In this document: positions 7,264-13,510 of the stretch, piece after piece
Layout of the letters: each line of letters begins with the position of its first letter
Numbering within the stretch: the first letter of the stretch is position 1
Origin: a virus
Virus record (IMG/VR): IMGVR_UViG_3300021964_000382
Location: 1-28,376 of that record
Reading direction: 5' to 3' (one strand)
DNA: 28,376 nucleotides
Notes under the pieces: model-generated
The model's database searches: none
Told to the model about the DNA's origin: nothing
Seen by the model: the letters and a program-made list of their open reading frames with translations, nothing else
Position numbers and translations under genes: made by a program

Positions 7264-7874
7264 ACCCAAATTGTAAAATAGAATATAGAGATCACATAGG
7301 TATCTATGAGAATGCCTTAACACTAGAACAGTGTGATTCTTTAATCAGTCAATTTCACTTTAGTAAAGATGCTGGTCAAACTAGAATGCGATCAGAATAC
7401 GATCCATCTCCATCAACTAATAAGAAAGATGAATCTATGTCATTGCTAGATTGGAACGATTATACAAGTGAAGAATCCAAAATCACTTGGCAAAATCAAA
7501 AAGAATTTATAGAATACATAGAAGGTGCTATTGTAGGTCATTACATTGATCAACATCCTGTACTCAAAGAAGCAAATTATAGAATCTTTCAAGGAAAAGT
7601 GCAAAGAACAGTTCCTGGAGAAGGATATCATATTTGGCATTGCGAAATAGTAGGAACAAAAGGTGAGGATAGAGATAGATTCTTAGCATGGTCAGTATTT
7701 CTTAACGATGTAGAAGAAGGTGGAGAAACTGAATTCCTACATCAGTCAGTCAGATTTAAACCAAAGGCAGGAACAGCAATCGTATTCCCTGCTTATTTTA
7801 CTCATATGCATAGAGGTAATCCACCATTGAGTGGCGAGAAGTTTATAGCAACAGGTTGGGTTGAATACTTTTAG
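7260..7874 (+). CDS. 2OG-Fe(II) oxygenase, prolyl-4-hydroxylase type, with HxE motif
   Basis: A 204-residue protein of the P4H-like 2OG-Fe(II) family. The double-stranded beta-helix signature is clear: GYHIWHCE (H127-x-E129), FLNDVEEGGETEF (149-159), GTAIVFP (171-177), HMHRGNPP (distal H184) and K194 as the 2OG anchor. The first motif has Glu where most members have Asp, a conservative change. The substrate is unknown; phage members have been proposed to hydroxylate proteins or modify DNA. The start overlaps the sulfotransferase-like stop (ATGA). It ends just before promoter 3. Confidence 0.85.
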   Translation: MNPNCKIEYRDHIGIYENALTLEQCDSLISQFHFSKDAGQTRMRSEYDPSPSTNKKDESMSLLDWNDYTSEESKITWQNQKEFIEYIEGAIVGHYIDQHPVLKEANYRIFQGKVQRTVPGEGYHIWHCEIVGTKGEDRDRFLAWSVFLNDVEEGGETEFLHQSVRFKPKAGTAIVFPAYFTHMHRGNPPLSGEKFIATGWVEYF

Positions 7875-7877
7875 GAC

Positions 7878-7907
7878 TTTACGACACCCCCCACTTTTTA
7901 GTATGAT
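7878..7907 (+). promoter_or_regulatory. Sigma70-like (early-type) promoter, copy 3
   Basis: TTTACG (7878-7883) and TATGAT (7902-7907), spacer 18 bases. With flanking bases it shares GACTTTACGACACCCC and TTTTTAGTATGAT with copy 1. It is followed by AGAGGAG and the ATG at 7936, so the leader would be about 22 bases. It drives the run of small genes up to the SleB hydrolase. Confidence 0.75.
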
Positions 7908-7935
7908 ATAAAGACTATAAAAAGAGGAGTAATTT

Positions 7936-8046
7936 ATGGAAGAAATAAAAGCAATGCTTCAAGAGATTCTTGATAAGCAAAAGGAGCAAGATAAAGATCT
8001 TGCTAAAATTCACGATCTAGTTGATCAAATTGACAACAGGGTATAA
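7936..8046 (+). CDS. 36-residue coiled-coil peptide
   Basis: A very short, charged helical peptide with hydrophobic residues at heptad-like positions (I4, L8, I11, L12, L22, I25, L28, I32). It begins at ATG 7936 behind AAAGAGGAGT, a strong ribosome binding site, 28 bases after the -10 of promoter 3. Being first behind a strong promoter with a strong binding site argues that it is real. It could act by binding a host protein, but nothing specific can be read. Confidence 0.6.
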   Translation: MEEIKAMLQEILDKQKEQDKDLAKIHDLVDQIDNRV

Positions 8047-8048
8047 AG

Positions 8049-8222
8049 ATGACAATACAAGAATTTAAAGATATTGTTCAAAGAGACAGAGAGTGGAGAG
8101 ATACTGCTCCAGGATATACCGAATCAGTGGTAGAAGTAAAAGCAAAATCTTCTGACGAAACTTGTTGTTGTGGGGAAGATAACTGCCCAGAGTCTTATGT
8201 ACATTGGACTTCTGGATTTTAA
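8049..8222 (+). CDS. Small cysteine-cluster protein
   Basis: A 57-residue protein with a C-terminal cluster TCCCGEDNC (C39, C40, C41, C46), which could bind a metal. The N-terminal 30 residues are charged and probably helical. It starts two bases after the preceding stop and ends three bases before the next start, so it fits the gene run. Unknown function. Confidence 0.6.
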   Translation: MTIQEFKDIVQRDREWRDTAPGYTESVVEVKAKSSDETCCCGEDNCPESYVHWTSGF

Positions 8223-8225
8223 ACT

Positions 8226-8540
8226 ATGCCTATGATCTTTAGACCAGATACCATGCGATATTCCATGGTGGGTAAAAAACGCAAGAAGAAGAAACTTCTT
8301 CCTTCTACAGCATATCGTCCAGATTTCAAACCATCTGATCCAGTTGAAAAGAGTGGGTTGGATCGTTATAATGAAGAACGATCTACGAAACAATATGCGT
8401 CTTATGATTCTGGTAAGACAGGAGCATTAACACCCAAAGAAGAACCCAAAGTGGTTGAGGGTGTAACAATTGCTCCTGCTTATAACAAAGGTGCATACCA
8501 AGTCATCCCTAAAGATGAAGTCAAACATATAGGCAGATAA
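8226..8540 (+). CDS. Basic protein of unknown function
   Basis: A 104-residue protein, strongly basic near the start (GKKRKKKK, residues 16-23), then a proline- and charge-rich, probably disordered stretch. No enzymatic motif, membrane segment or cysteine is present. The basic patch could bind nucleic acid. ATG 8226 is used; ATG 8232 is in frame two codons later. It lies in the operon behind promoter 3. Confidence 0.6.
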   Translation: MPMIFRPDTMRYSMVGKKRKKKKLLPSTAYRPDFKPSDPVEKSGLDRYNEERSTKQYASYDSGKTGALTPKEEPKVVEGVTIAPAYNKGAYQVIPKDEVKHIGR

Positions 8541-8541
8541 T

Positions 8542-8724
8542 ATGAATATGAATGTAGAATTAGCAATAACAATGATCGTATTGTTCATCGCATGGATTAT
8601 AGCATGGATGTTTTTCTTTGATCCAGATGACAGAACAACAACACTCAGAAGAGAAAGAAAGAAAGCATTTAAACAGGGTGACTATGAAAAAGGTCATTCA
8701 ATCAACAAGGAGTTCGACAAATGA
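8542..8724 (+). CDS. Small membrane protein upstream of the lysis hydrolase
   Basis: A 60-residue protein with one N-terminal membrane helix (about residues 5-26, ITMIVLFIAWIIAWMFFF) and a charged cytoplasmic-type tail rich in Arg and Lys. It overlaps the start of the SleB hydrolase by four bases. The coupling to a cell-wall hydrolase and the single-helix form raise the idea of a holin- or spanin-like lysis helper, but no motif proves it. Confidence 0.6.
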   Translation: MNMNVELAITMIVLFIAWIIAWMFFFDPDDRTTTLRRERKKAFKQGDYEKGHSINKEFDK

Positions 8725-9374
8725 AACAAGGTAAATTTGAATTCGCGAAAGTACCTGTTTGGGCAAAGATATCATATGCCCTCTCAGGTTTGCTTATTAT
8801 ACTAGGATTGTTCAATGCTAGAGAAATCTATCAAGTTGAAATATACTTAGAAGAATTACAACTAAGGCAAGACATGTATTCTGAAGAGATAGAGATTATC
8901 GGAGACAAGGTAGATCTAATGATAGGAATAACCGATTCCTATTATAACTTATCAGATGATGTGTATTGCTTAGCACTTAACATGTATCATGAAGCAAGAG
9001 GTGAAACTTTAGAAGGCATGACAGCAGTCGGTAATGTGACCATGAATAGAGTGGCATCTAATCGTTTTCCCAATGAAGTATGTGCTGTTGTTTTTCAAGG
9101 AAAGCATAGAACCAATTGGCGAGATGAACAAGTTCCCACTAGGCATGCTTGTCATTTTAGTTGGTATTGTGATGGCAAATCAGACGAACCCAAAGATTAC
9201 GAAGCATGGGCAACTTCTGTGATGCTTGCTCATATGCTTTTGACTAACATTAAAGGTGTGGATATAACTTTTGGTGCTACACACTATCATTCTATTGGGG
9301 TTAAACCCACATGGTGTAAGGATATGAAACCTATGGGAACCATCGGAAATCATGCCTTTTATTTTGAGTTATAA
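8721..9374 (+). CDS. Cell-wall hydrolase, SleB family, membrane-anchored
   Basis: A 217-residue protein with an N-terminal uncleaved signal-anchor helix (about 15-33), a coiled linker (35-75) and a SleB-type Hydrolase_2 domain from about 82 to the end. The domain shows LALNMYHEARGE (E91 is the likely catalytic Glu), AVGNVTMNRV, FPNEVCAVVF, FSWYCD and GATHYHS, in the usual order. SleB-type enzymes cut peptidoglycan glycan strands as lytic transglycosylases. Here it is the best candidate for the phage endolysin, with export through the N-terminal anchor. It overlaps the small membrane gene upstream by four bases. Confidence 0.88.
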   Translation: MKQGKFEFAKVPVWAKISYALSGLLIILGLFNAREIYQVEIYLEELQLRQDMYSEEIEIIGDKVDLMIGITDSYYNLSDDVYCLALNMYHEARGETLEGMTAVGNVTMNRVASNRFPNEVCAVVFQGKHRTNWRDEQVPTRHACHFSWYCDGKSDEPKDYEAWATSVMLAHMLLTNIKGVDITFGATHYHSIGVKPTWCKDMKPMGTIGNHAFYFEL

Positions 9375-9377
9375 ATA
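9370..9377 (+). promoter_or_regulatory. Possible T4-type late promoter box
   Basis: Exact TATAAATA lies over the SleB stop codon, 23 bases before the next ATG. T4 late promoters consist of this octamer alone, read by gp55 with gp33. In AT-rich DNA about three such octamers are expected by chance in this window on one strand, so position rather than sequence is the support. Confidence 0.35.
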
Positions 9378-9400
9378 GAAGTGATATCTAGGAAGAAGGA

Positions 9401-9655
9401 ATGTATTTAATGTTAGAATGCCCAAAGTGTGGTAACACCAGAGCAGAATGTGAATGCTTTGTGAAAAAAGAAGATAAGAATTACGAGTTTTGGTTTCACA
9501 ATTGTCCCGATAGTGGACCGACTGATACTCTAATGGGAGAAGATTGTAATTGGTGCGATGCTAAATCACCTGTTGACGAAAGCAACCCCAATAGTGTAGG
9601 ATATTATGGATATAATGAAAAGACAGACAACTACTTTCCCGAAGTCGACGAATAG
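9401..9655 (+). CDS. Cysteine-rich protein, two zinc knuckles
   Basis: An 84-residue acidic protein with CPKCG (C8, C11) and CNWC (near 49-52), plus extra cysteines in CEC (18-20) and NCP (about 35), so one or two zinc sites are likely. ATG 9401 follows AGGAAG by five bases; ATG 9410, after AAGGA, is an equally reasonable start. Unknown function. It lies after a possible late promoter box. Confidence 0.65.
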   Translation: MYLMLECPKCGNTRAECECFVKKEDKNYEFWFHNCPDSGPTDTLMGEDCNWCDAKSPVDESNPNSVGYYGYNEKTDNYFPEVDE

Positions 9656-9658
9656 ATC

Positions 9659-9868
9659 ATGATTAAGAAACTAGAAACTGAAATCCCAATCTATGAATAC
9701 TGGATTGGTGATAAGAGAGCAATTATCACTGAGAAGAGTCATGACTATAAAGTGCAAATGCTTACTGATAAAGGTTATGAAGCATATATAAGTTATAAAT
9801 CGTTAGATGATGCTCGTGCGATTGCTCAGAAATGGGTTTCTGGTTTATCACCCACATTAGATGATTGA
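9659..9868 (+). CDS. Small protein of unknown function
   Basis: A 69-residue soluble protein, not recognised. It has a beta-rich start (IPIYEYWIGDKRAIITE) and an amphipathic helix with the end pattern SLDDARAIAQKWV. It starts three bases after the preceding stop and overlaps the SprT-like gene by eight bases, which supports it as a translated gene. Confidence 0.65.
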   Translation: MIKKLETEIPIYEYWIGDKRAIITEKSHDYKVQMLTDKGYEAYISYKSLDDARAIAQKWVSGLSPTLDD

Positions 9869-10259
9869 CATTATAGTATCTGGACATAAACAAAAAGATC
9901 GCATAGAAGATTATGCCAGAAGTATTATTACTTATCTGATGCCACGCAAAAGAAAAGGTTTGATTGTTATAGATATAGTCAAAAAGGTTAAGTATGAAGA
10001 CTCAATCTTTTGTGGTCTATGCTATGGTGATAGGCATACAGCAGAAATAGAATTAGCAAAGAACACTACAGAAAAATTGACTCTAGAAGAAATGATGATT
10101 AATCTTGCTCACGAATTAGTTCATGCCAAACAATTTTTTAGGGGAGAACTTCATCCTTATCTTAGAAAGTGGAAGGGTGATGAAGTTCATTTCTCTCAAC
10201 CTTGGGAAAAAGAAGCATACAAATTAGAGGATCAATTGTTTCAGCAATTTTGGAAATAA
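9861..10259 (+). CDS. SprT-like zinc metallopeptidase
   Basis: A 132-residue protein with the zinc-protease motif H84-E85-LV-H88 (NLAHELVHAKQ) and a downstream PWEKEAYKLE segment whose E118 is the likely third zinc ligand. This matches the small SprT-like proteins of phages. Related cellular enzymes (SPRTN) cut proteins cross-linked to DNA; the phage role is not established. It overlaps the preceding gene by eight bases and ends just before promoter 4. Confidence 0.8.
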   Translation: MIDIIVSGHKQKDRIEDYARSIITYLMPRKRKGLIVIDIVKKVKYEDSIFCGLCYGDRHTAEIELAKNTTEKLTLEEMMINLAHELVHAKQFFRGELHPYLRKWKGDEVHFSQPWEKEAYKLEDQLFQQFWK

Positions 10260-10260
10260 C

Positions 10261-10290
10261 TATACGACACCCATCGTTTTTTTATATAAT
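10261..10290 (+). promoter_or_regulatory. Sigma70-like (early-type) promoter, copy 4
   Basis: TATACG (10261-10266) and a perfect TATAAT (10285-10290), spacer 18 bases, with the shared block ACACCC-TCG and a T run. It lies directly between two genes. The next start codon (ATG 10297) begins six bases after the -10 box, where transcription itself should begin, so the mRNA may have no leader. Confidence 0.7.
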
Positions 10291-10296
10291 TTGAAA

Positions 10297-11397
10297 ATGA
10301 AGAAAAAACTTAAAAGATCAAACAAGGATTTAAACTCTATTCATTATGGACCAGAGCCAATCCTAACTCACTTACAAGATAATGTCAAAGAATTGGGACC
10401 TGTTCTCAATTGGTATGCTATCATGACGGATAACACCACTCGTGCTAGATGGTTGAATGAATATGTAAAGGAAAACTACGATAAGGACTTCTACAGTTCT
10501 TTCTTAGGTATCCCGAATAGTTTCTTTACTGCATCTTTGACAGGAATAGCAAGGCAAAAGGTACACAAAGCAGTATTGGGTGGAAATTTAGAATCATGGT
10601 TAGATACTCGGATTCGAGAATTACAGCAAAGAAAAGGTAAACCCACCGAACCCAAAACCTATAACAAGAAACCAAAGAAAAGCATACAGCAATTAATGGA
10701 AGATAAACTCTATGAGATGTTAGGTGAAGTCGAGCATGAGATTGATGAGTTTATAGATAATGATTTTACATCAGAGTTCAATATGTACGAATGGTGCGAG
10801 AAGCATGATCTAAATGCCAAGATGGCTGCATTGATTGCACCTCATTATAGGGAACTTGCCATTGAGGTTAAGAACGAAGAAGAAGATGAACAACTCAAAG
10901 AGGGTTATGCCTATATGGGTTTGAGTGGTAGAAGAAAGTTCGTGGGTTTCTTAAGAAACATTATAGATGATGCCGAAAGATGGGCAAACAATAAAAAGCA
11001 ACAATTCAAACCTCGTATGAGAAAATCTAAATTGGTTGATGCTACCACTAAAGTTAAACGACTCAAATTCAAGCAAGATGATAGAAACCTTAAGATTAGC
11101 AGTATTAATCCTGCAACAATCATAGGTGCTAGTGAATTATGGGTTTATAATACCAAGAGCAAAGTGCTACAAGTGTATCGTGGCAAGTTAGATGTAAGAG
11201 GTACTACCATATATGGATATGGACCGAACAGTGCTAAGCAAAAGAGTATTGGTAGAAGTCCTGCCAAGTATATTAAGAAATGCTTAGAGGGTGGAAAATT
11301 AGTTTTAAGAAAGTTAATGGACGAAATTAACTCAACAGAAAAGAATGCAAATGGTCGCATTAATGAGCATTGTATCTTATTAAGGGTAGATAAATGA
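10297..11397 (+). CDS. Conserved T4-like marine phage protein, unknown function
   Basis: A 366-residue protein with no enzyme motif I can name. The first 20 residues are basic. The middle (about 115-235) is charged and helical. The C-terminal 110 residues form a compact beta-rich block (GASELWVYNT, VRGTTIYGYG, KSIGRSPAKYIKKCLEGGK). It lies immediately before the RNase H gene and overlaps it by four bases, suggesting a DNA-related role. ATG 10297 is preferred; TTG 10291 is in frame, but both start at or before the expected transcription start of promoter 4. No Shine-Dalgarno is present. Confidence 0.75.
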   Translation: MKKKLKRSNKDLNSIHYGPEPILTHLQDNVKELGPVLNWYAIMTDNTTRARWLNEYVKENYDKDFYSSFLGIPNSFFTASLTGIARQKVHKAVLGGNLESWLDTRIRELQQRKGKPTEPKTYNKKPKKSIQQLMEDKLYEMLGEVEHEIDEFIDNDFTSEFNMYEWCEKHDLNAKMAALIAPHYRELAIEVKNEEEDEQLKEGYAYMGLSGRRKFVGFLRNIIDDAERWANNKKQQFKPRMRKSKLVDATTKVKRLKFKQDDRNLKISSINPATIIGASELWVYNTKSKVLQVYRGKLDVRGTTIYGYGPNSAKQKSIGRSPAKYIKKCLEGGKLVLRKLMDEINSTEKNANGRINEHCILLRVDK

Positions 11398-12230
11398 TTT
11401 TGGTAGATTTAACCCAGACAATGATTGCTGGGGTAATGGTACAAGTGAAGATGAATCGCTTAAAAGGTGATGAGATATCTGAAGACTTGCTACGACACAT
11501 GGTGCTTAATACCATTAGAAGTTATGCTAAGAAGTTTAAGAATGAGTATGGCGACATAGTCTTATGTGCTGATGATAGAAAGTATTGGCGAAGAGAATAC
11601 TTTCCCAACTACAAGGCAAATCGTAAGAAGCATCGTGAAGAATCTGATATAGATTGGGATGTTATCTTTGGTATGCTAAATAAGATACGAGATGAGATAG
11701 AAAATAATCTACCTTATCGATTCTTACGAGTAGAGGGTGCGGAAGCAGATGATATCATCGGAGTACTCACTAAAGATAGCAAAGAGAAAGTTCTCATTGT
11801 ATCTGGCGATAAAGACTTTCAGCAATTACAGAAGTATGATTATGTTAAGCAGTACTCCCCGAATTTAAGTAAGTTTGTTTCACCTGATAATGCTGAGGAG
11901 TTTCTCGCTGAGCATATCCTAAGAGGTGACAAAGGTGATGGGATACCAAATATCCTGTCAGGTGATGATGTTATTGTTGATGGTGATAGGCAAAAACCTA
12001 TGAGAAGATCAACACTAAATAAGTATATAAATGGAGTCGACAAATACGACAACTATTATCGTAATTATGTAAGGAACAAAACTCTTATCGATCTAGATGA
12101 GATACCTGAAGAAGTGAATCTGAGAATACTAAAAGCATTTGATGAATCGGAACCTCCTTCTGGGAAGTTATTACCATATATGATGAAGCACTCCTTAAAG
12201 GAATTATTAAATGCTATTGGAGATTTTTAG
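11394..12230 (+). CDS. rnh: T4-like RNase H / 5' to 3' flap exonuclease
   Basis: A 278-residue FEN-1/T4 RNase H family nuclease, which removes RNA primers and short flaps on the lagging strand. The metal-binding acids appear in order: D5 (ILVDLTQ), D60-D61 (LCADDRKYWRREYFP), E117, D119 and D120 (GAEADDIIG), D139 and D141 (VSGDKDFQQL), D179 and D182 (RGDKGDGIPN). The length is close to the 305 residues of T4 Rnh. The ATGA overlap with the upstream gene shows coupling. It belongs to the same replication module as gp33, gp59 and gp32, though here 12 kb away from them, whereas in T4 it is close. Confidence 0.9.
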   Translation: MILVDLTQTMIAGVMVQVKMNRLKGDEISEDLLRHMVLNTIRSYAKKFKNEYGDIVLCADDRKYWRREYFPNYKANRKKHREESDIDWDVIFGMLNKIRDEIENNLPYRFLRVEGAEADDIIGVLTKDSKEKVLIVSGDKDFQQLQKYDYVKQYSPNLSKFVSPDNAEEFLAEHILRGDKGDGIPNILSGDDVIVDGDRQKPMRRSTLNKYINGVDKYDNYYRNYVRNKTLIDLDEIPEEVNLRILKAFDESEPPSGKLLPYMMKHSLKELLNAIGDF

Positions 12231-12234
12231 AAAA

Positions 12235-12855
12235 ATGGCTGAGAAAGTGAAAAGAGGTAGAGGTCGTCCACCAGGATCCTTAAACAAAAAGACCTTACAA
12301 AATATGGCGAAGGAAGAAAAGTTGCAAACAGTACAACCTGTTGAAGCAAAAGATACAGGTACAGTTAAACAAGTACCAGATCCTGTTCTTGCTGCTATAC
12401 CTAAAGAGAAGATAAGACTGTTACCAACTGCCAATGTCTTTGAGATATTAGTTGCAGTTGAACAAGCAGAAGATGAGGACACTAGAATTAAGGGTCTTAG
12501 GTATTGGGCAGATAAGAATGGTGCATTGAGACCTGTTCTCAAGTGGCAGTTCGATAATGTTATCGTATCTAAACTACCAGATGGCAAAACACCTTTTACT
12601 AGGAATTCTGCTCCTGGACCTGATCTAACAGAGTCATCTTTAAGGCATGAATTCAAAATGTTCAAATACTTTGTAGAAAGTGCATCTGATGTACAGCAGA
12701 CAAAGAGAGAACATATGTGGATAGAAATGTTAGAAAAGATTCCAACTGAAGAAGCATCACTTATGGATCAAGTAAAAGATAAGAAGTTAGTTGCCTTCAA
12801 AAATTTAACAAAAAATTTAGTACAAAAAGCATTCCCAGACCTTATTTCTAACTAA
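12235..12855 (+). CDS. Conserved phage protein with AT-hook-like N-terminus
   Basis: A 206-residue protein beginning with a basic AT-hook-like motif (KRGRGRPPGSLNKK, residues 5-18) that would bind the minor groove of AT-rich DNA. The rest is helical, with no recognised catalytic motif; the segment around 70-100 (VFEILVAVEQAEDEDTR) is the most regular. ATG 12235 is chosen: it follows the rnh stop by four bases, while ATG 12211 in the same frame would overlap rnh. In T4 a DNA-binding protein gene (dsbA) follows rnh, but this is not recognisably DsbA. Probably a DNA-binding accessory protein. Confidence 0.7.
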   Translation: MAEKVKRGRGRPPGSLNKKTLQNMAKEEKLQTVQPVEAKDTGTVKQVPDPVLAAIPKEKIRLLPTANVFEILVAVEQAEDEDTRIKGLRYWADKNGALRPVLKWQFDNVIVSKLPDGKTPFTRNSAPGPDLTESSLRHEFKMFKYFVESASDVQQTKREHMWIEMLEKIPTEEASLMDQVKDKKLVAFKNLTKNLVQKAFPDLISN

Positions 12856-12864
12856 ATATTCTAT

Positions 12865-13155
12865 ATGAATAAGTTAGGATTAACAGGAGATGATAGATTC
12901 ATCCAATATGATAGAGATGGATCTGTAGGTGTTGGAGAACTCCGACACTTTGACCCGATTGCTGGGTTACTAAAACTGTATGATCCTCTAATAAATTCAC
13001 TAGTTGAGTTTTTGTATGATCATACAAACAGTCAGTGGAAGAGTACAGGTGATAGAATAACATGGACCTGTGATTGGCATTTTGACGATGTAGAGATACC
13101 TGTTGAAAAGCAAGAAGATAGAACGACTGGTGTGAGTACAATCTCTCGACTATAA
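12865..13155 (+). CDS. Small acidic protein of unknown function
   Basis: A 96-residue acidic, beta-rich protein, not recognised. It has no Shine-Dalgarno; the ten bases before the ATG read CTATAT and follow CTAAATATT, an arrangement repeated before the gene at 20993. It is the last gene before the strong ribosome binding site at 13182. Confidence 0.6.
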   Translation: MNKLGLTGDDRFIQYDRDGSVGVGELRHFDPIAGLLKLYDPLINSLVEFLYDHTNSQWKSTGDRITWTCDWHFDDVEIPVEKQEDRTTGVSTISRL

Positions 13156-13181
13156 CAGACGACGGATAGGAGAACCAACTA

Positions 13182-13196
13182 TAAAGGAGGTGATCC
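13182..13196 (+). promoter_or_regulatory. Full-length complement to the 16S rRNA 3' tail as ribosome binding site
   Basis: The 15 bases TAAAGGAGGTGATCC are a perfect complement to the canonical 3' end of bacterial 16S rRNA (GGATCACCTCCTTTA). Ordinary Shine-Dalgarno sites pair over four to seven bases. The AGGAGG core ends six bases before GTG 13197, the standard spacing, so it decides that start. Confidence 0.85.
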
Positions 13197-13370
13197 GTGT
13201 ATCATAGTAAAGTGTTGTCCAGACCTACACATAAGGTTGATAGAACTATTCATGCTATCAATCGAAAGATTAGGCATAAAAGGACAGCGAATACCAAACT
13301 TGCAAAACTTAGGAGAAGTCGTTATAAGTTGATAGAGGATTTAAACGAACTATCAGAATTGTTGAGATAA
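13197..13370 (+). CDS. Very basic 57-residue protein behind an extreme ribosome binding site
   Basis: A 57-residue protein starting at GTG, rich in Arg, Lys and His, with a basic middle (RKIRHKRT, KLAKLRRSRYK) and an acidic leucine-rich C-terminal helix (IEDLNELSELL). It has no cysteines and no membrane segment. The size and charge suggest binding to nucleic acid or the ribosome, but no family is recognised. The GTG start is firmly set by the perfect anti-16S site just upstream. Such a site implies very strong or competitive initiation. Confidence 0.7.
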   Translation: MYHSKVLSRPTHKVDRTIHAINRKIRHKRTANTKLAKLRRSRYKLIEDLNELSELLR

Positions 13371-13394
13371 AAAGTATGAGATGAGTTCGTTTAG

Positions 13395-13493
13395 TAAGGT
13401 CTTCAAAAAGACTATAAATAAATTCTGCTAGACATACTTTTGATAATTGTTTAGAACATCATGTCACTATGCTAGTCGAAGACCTTATTTTTT
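13395..13493 (+). terminator. Long hairpin terminator enclosing a late promoter box
   Basis: TAAGGTCTTC (13395-13404) pairs perfectly with GAAGACCTTA (13478-13487). After a five-A bulge the stem continues with GACTA (13410-13414) and TAGTC (13473-13477). Inside, GACAT (13431-13435) can pair with ATGTC (13461-13465). Six T follow directly (13488-13493), as in an intrinsic terminator. The 140 bases around it hold no gene. The stem would form only in RNA started upstream of 13395. Confidence 0.6.
13413..13420 (+). promoter_or_regulatory. T4-type late promoter box inside the hairpin
   Basis: Exact TATAAATA in a gene-free stretch, 90 bases before the coiled-coil gene at 13511. A start about six bases downstream (near 13426) would leave out the 5' arm of the surrounding hairpin, so late transcripts should escape the terminator. 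It is the best-placed of the five exact octamers, being intergenic and followed by probable late genes. Confidence 0.55.
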
Positions 13494-13510
13494 AAATTAT
13501 GGAGTAAATA

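Noticed and set aside
12207-12665. 152-residue reading frame on the - strand
   Set aside because: It lies wholly inside the + strand gene at 12235, has no ribosome binding site and a low-complexity Ser/Leu composition typical of an antisense shadow.
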